Source of the DNA: Drosophila persimilis
Taxonomy: Eukaryota; Arthropoda; Insecta; Diptera; Drosophilidae
NCBI RefSeq assembly: GCF_003286085.1
Contig: NW_020825329.1
Coordinates: 1,488,001 to 1,552,000 of the forward strand
Length of the DNA stretch: 64,000 nucleotides
Reading direction: 5' to 3'
A program made the translations under genes and the position numbers. Under the pieces are notes generated by a model that saw nothing but the letters and a program-made list of their open reading frames with translations, did no database searches and had not been told where the DNA came from. The stretch's first letter is position 1, and every line of letters starts with the position of its first letter. Positions 59,691-64,000 of this stretch are shown here, in pieces.

Positions 59691-62600
59691 ATGTGATCTG
59701 TGCGAAAAATATTTTTTTCTGAAAGTAATTAAGCCAAAACTAGGAGGATTATAGTAATTGGAGGATTGTAGTAGTTTCAATTGGTTTTCAAGCCGAAAAT
59801 AATCATTCGGTTAACTTTTTGATCATTTAGCTGGAATACCGGATAGCATTCCTTATTGGGTTGTTCTTTGAGCTGCTTGCTCAGCTATCAGAAATCGTGT
59901 TACAGTACTCGTTATAGATTCTGGGCCGATGTAGAAATCTACAGATCCGATTCCGATCCCGTCAACATCAAATGCCATAATGTAGAAATGCAGCACTTAG
60001 TTATGTTTCTTCTTCTTTTGAGATCTAAAAATAGGACACTTGTGCACATTCTGTCTAGTTTACACTCCACATCTTCCGCTTTTCCACTCATTGATATGAT
60101 CGACATCGACGAATGGGTGACTCTGCCTGCCAAAGAATTGACGGCTCCTGTTTTTCTTTGTTAAAACATTTCTCACTTCATTAAGACGTCTTATAAATAT
60201 CAGACTTGCCACACGGATGGGGTAGCGAAGGAGAGGAGAGGGGATATGAGATGAGAGAGATATCTGAGGTATGGCGTGTGGCATACGCGTGACCCGTATG
60301 TGGCTGTGACAAAGTTGATGGGTGGACACGGCTTGCTGAAGCCATAGAAGAGCCACAGCTGGAGTTAATCGATAATATGAATTAGCCTCAACCTAATAAG
60401 AGAATCGTATGATGTATCGTAAATCATAATTTAAAAGAAGTTAGATGTGCCATCTAGAAATGGTTCTAGTGAGTTATGCTAAGTTGCAAAGATTAATATT
60501 ATTCCATTTCGGATTGGTATTGCTCTACCTTACGTTAATTTTAAACACATATGTATGTAATATTTAATATCTAATTTTAACGAACATCTTTTCTTAAAAT
60601 ATTATTTTTATAATCCCTCTTTCAGGCGCGAGGCAATCAACAGTGATTCAATAGCTCAGTTGACCAAATCCATCCACACGTACATACATACATATTTATT
60701 AATTTATGTATGCATATATCAGCATATATTCATATGAATGTATGTATGATAGGTTTGATTTTGGCGTTTGGGGGAACGATCAGAGAGAAATTATGCTATG
60801 GGTGAAACTACGCAGAACCCACGCAAGAATTCAAAATTTAAAATGACCTAAATCACTCTTATCGTCGGAGGAGACAATGAACATTTTACAGCAATATTTA
60901 TGAATTTTACGACATTTATGGATGAGTTGAGCATTTCGACGTTGTCGTGCGGATAAAATATGAACTGGCCGATCAATTTATATGAGAGATGTTCCGCGTT
61001 CTCGGCCGCACACTATATGCTACACTCGCACTCACAGCCACCACCCACACTCACACCATGAATGGGCTCGTGGATGGGATGGGATGGCGATGAGAATGGG
61101 GGAAGGAATGGCTCTACGGAACAAAATGCACAGATTGTACGTATATAAATACACATGTATTTATACAGAATATGAAACATTTCAACAGCATATTGTTCAT
61201 ATTTTATGTGTTCTCTTCTAAATGTACATAGAAGTATACATATGTACATACTCGATTATGTTCATATGTATATTTTATTTTTCACCGTATAGACAATACG
61301 ATTCGTCGACTCCCTTATGGAATTAATTTATCGAAAATAGTATATTCTATTCTACCCCTCCAATGGTCATTCTCATAACGCATGCGATCATATATGCATA
61401 TAATGTAAATATACATATGTGTAAGTATATATGTATACTATATGTTATAAATAATTGACATTTGCAATTGATTAGGAAAGCGAAACGACGACTCGATCAA
61501 GTAAAATTTGTACATACTAGGTATATGTACATATGTACATACATATTTCCCTGCTTAATGTGGCGCAACCGATGAAGAAAGTTTGCAATGGATGAAACAC
61601 ATCCTATGTATCGTATGAATTTCTGTTTTCATTCATAAATTTTTATTTTAAAAATAGAACTCTCTGTCTTTTGCTACTTTTTATTCCGCCTCCTTCTGCA
61701 AATGCATACATACTCGTATATCTCCTCTCCTTCCATTTCGTATACGTCAGGCTGGTGCAACGTTGAGCGTTGAGGCTGTCATGCTATGATGATGCAGTGG
61801 CTTTGCAAGGTTAGCGCGTTTTGATTAATATAAGAATATTTGCAGGCAAATTTTCAAATGCATTTCCGGTGTGATTTGCAATGCACATGGAGTGCAAGTA
61901 GAGACAGCCCGTATGATGGCACATTTTCGTATTTATTTACATATATGTACTAAGTATGTATTTACATACATAAATACGTACATACGTAAATATATACGTA
62001 AATACTTTAGATGTTTGTAAATTTCACTTTGGGATTTTAATTAACTTGAGTTGCCACGACTAGATCGACATCAACACAGATCGAAGATGCTTCGTGTGGG
62101 CAAATTTAACAGTGGTATGTATGTCCACTGCGGGAGCTTTTGATATTAATTAATGTTATCTCTATGTGCATGTATTCGTGTATGTACGTGAGAGTATCAG
62201 AGATATTGGGGTGTTCATGATACACTCACTGGAGGGCATATAATATTTATGTACATACATACATATGTATGTGTGTACATCTTCAAGTCCGTCTAAGAAA
62301 AGAGAAGCAAGAGGCGCGCCGCTACAGTAGAAAATCAAATTTCTATATGTATTAGAATTAGACCTACTGAAATTATATTATTATTTTTATACCGAACCGA
62401 TCCGAAAACTATTTTTCACCAGATAATATCTAAGTACATGTGTATGTATTTATGTACATATGACCAAATCGGACTTCCATTTCTTTACAAAGCCTGAATG
62501 GACTGGACTCGTCTCTTAATTCGAATTAATTTGGGATTTTGAGACTCGAACGAGCGTATGTACTGTACTTTTACCCTTTTACTTTACGAGTACGGGGTAT

Positions 62601-64000
62601 ACAAAGAAGCAACTCCTTGTGAGAAATGTCTTGCTAAGGGAGGGGGCTAAGGGGCTGAGCACATGTGTGATAATGTGCTTTTAATGGGAACCTTTTGAAC
62701 TGTGTACTTAACAGAGAGATAGTATCTCTCATTGGAATTATGTATTGCGGCGGCGATGTGATTGTCAGTTCAGCAAGCAACTAAATAACTACCCCTGAAA
62801 ACGAAACTGGAAAATGCAGATTTTTTGGGCAATGACAATGGTAATCATCAGTGTTCGGTTCGTCATCATCGTCAATCATCCCCTTTTCCTTAGCAAAATA
62901 TTTGGCAGATAAACATCACATTAGCGTGATTCCAAGCCGATTAGCCAAGCCCAAGACCAAGCTGAGCCTAAGCCCAGCTGAAGTTGCGCGATCATTGTCA
63001 CGTTACAGATTTGCTGCCTCACGCTTACGCTACAGTTATCAAGTGATTTGGTCTTTTATCGCTGCGCTTCACATTCATAGAGTACGAGAATGTATGTATA
63101 ATATATGTACATATCTTTCAGAGTAGGGGTAAGATGGTACTAATTTGAACGATACAGAAAAAAAGGATAACAAGAGCATAACACGGAATATCTGTTTTGT
63201 TTTTTGATGATAAACCGAGTGTTAACACTTGTGTATGTACATATGTATACGCAGAAACAACTAAAAAGAAGCACTCTTTTTTTTCTATTATGTGTACTCG
63301 TAAGTATGCACAATAGCATAACTTTAGTGGATGGATACATAAATATATATGTATTTACATATATACATATGTATGTACATATGTATATATGTCCTGACAG
63401 CTAACAAGCCAAGCCCCATAAGTTTTGAAGAAAAGCTGCTATGAGAATGGGAGGTTCCTCAGGTATGGTGGTATCGTGGCTATGTGCTATTGCTATTTCT
63501 ATGGCCCCGGCAATGGCTATGTGGCCGGCCGGCCATTACATAAAAGCGAATGGGGGGGGGGGGGGAGAAGGTAGAGGCCGCAGAATAAAGGAAAGCTTAT
63601 TGTTCCGGGCTTGAATGGAAAGCACAGTACAAAAGCGATTCAAAAGAAAATTTAACATAGCACAGAAAATCGCAAAGGATATACAAAAAGTAAAATGAAT
63701 GTACACAGAAAGGTCCTCTCCTACACAATGAAACAAGCTGTGAATAAAGGAAGTAAGAAAGAATAATACAAATTTGTATGCAACAGCCGGGGAAATTCAA
63801 AAAATGAAAGGAATGGAAAGCTAAAGAAAGAAATGGTTTCGGAGGACGCTTGCACACTAAAAATATACTCGTAAGTAAATATATACATATATATATATGT
63901 ACATACACACATACGCCTATGGTAAGTTTTAGATACAAACTAGGCACTCAGGTTAAAATTATCTAACTGAAAGTTTGCACAAACTCTTCTTTTTGCCAAA
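59691..64000. other. Gene-free DNA rich in ACATATGT-type repeats
   Basis: No convincing exon. Clusters of ACATACATATGTATGT-like palindromic microsatellites occur at 60670-60750, 61225-61270, 61390-61450, 61500-61550, 61940-62000, 62250-62280 and 63340-63390. Near 62565-62600 the minus strand reads ATACCCCGTACTCGTAAAGT, like the tip of an INE-1-type element. A G14 run lies at 63552-63565. Confidence 0.4.
63552..63565. repeat. G14 homopolymer
   Basis: Fourteen consecutive G in otherwise mixed sequence (after GCGAAT, before AGAAGG). The length may be uncertain in the assembly. Confidence 0.85.

Noticed and set aside
1..64000. tRNA, rRNA and other structured RNA genes
   Set aside because: No cloverleaf with A/B-box motifs and no rRNA-like conserved segments were seen on either strand.

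Overview
The window looks like a piece of a Drosophila dot chromosome (Muller element F). Three recognisable genes are present, bt (projectin), MED26 and Sox102F, all of which are dot-chromosome genes in D. melanogaster. The intergenic DNA is AT-rich and full of DINE-1-like elements. The form of these repeats (ends with ATACCCGATACT / AGTATCGGGTAT, a GTCC/GTCT microsatellite, and a 3' stem-loop) suggests the obscura group rather than the melanogaster group. The species call is inference.

Layout. 1-13980 (+): the 3' end of bt, nine exons whose splice phases all agree, giving 3,919 codons. They encode Fn3/Ig repeats, a titin/MLCK-like kinase and five C-terminal Ig domains. 13981-15550: convergent gap with one doubtful ORF. 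15551-20851 (-): MED26, five exons, 1,602 aa, with a Motif 1/Motif 6 type promoter near 21446-21552. 22339-27616 (-): a phase-consistent four-exon gene for a 201-aa protein I do not recognise; its 4.6-kb first intron holds a DINE-1 and a CR1-like LINE. 27493-38200: a transposon nest (LOA-like LINE relic, broken DINE-1 elements, a second CR1-like LINE in the opposite orientation) with several short coding relics. 38657-40134 (+): a frameshifted gene relic, followed by an isolated promoter-like motif pair. 43594-45795 (-): Sox102F (SoxD transcription factor). From there to 64000 I find no convincing coding sequence. That stretch is probably Sox102F upstream or intronic DNA with three more DINE-1 copies and many ACATATGT-type repeats.

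The host genes do not form a pathway. Projectin is a muscle sarcomere protein, MED26 a Mediator subunit and Sox102F a DNA-binding regulator. The most notable non-gene features are the inverted pair of near-identical LINEs sharing the same frame break, a 36-bp palindrome flanked by 7-bp direct repeats, the four-exon orphan gene, and the decayed gene with a promoter at its end.
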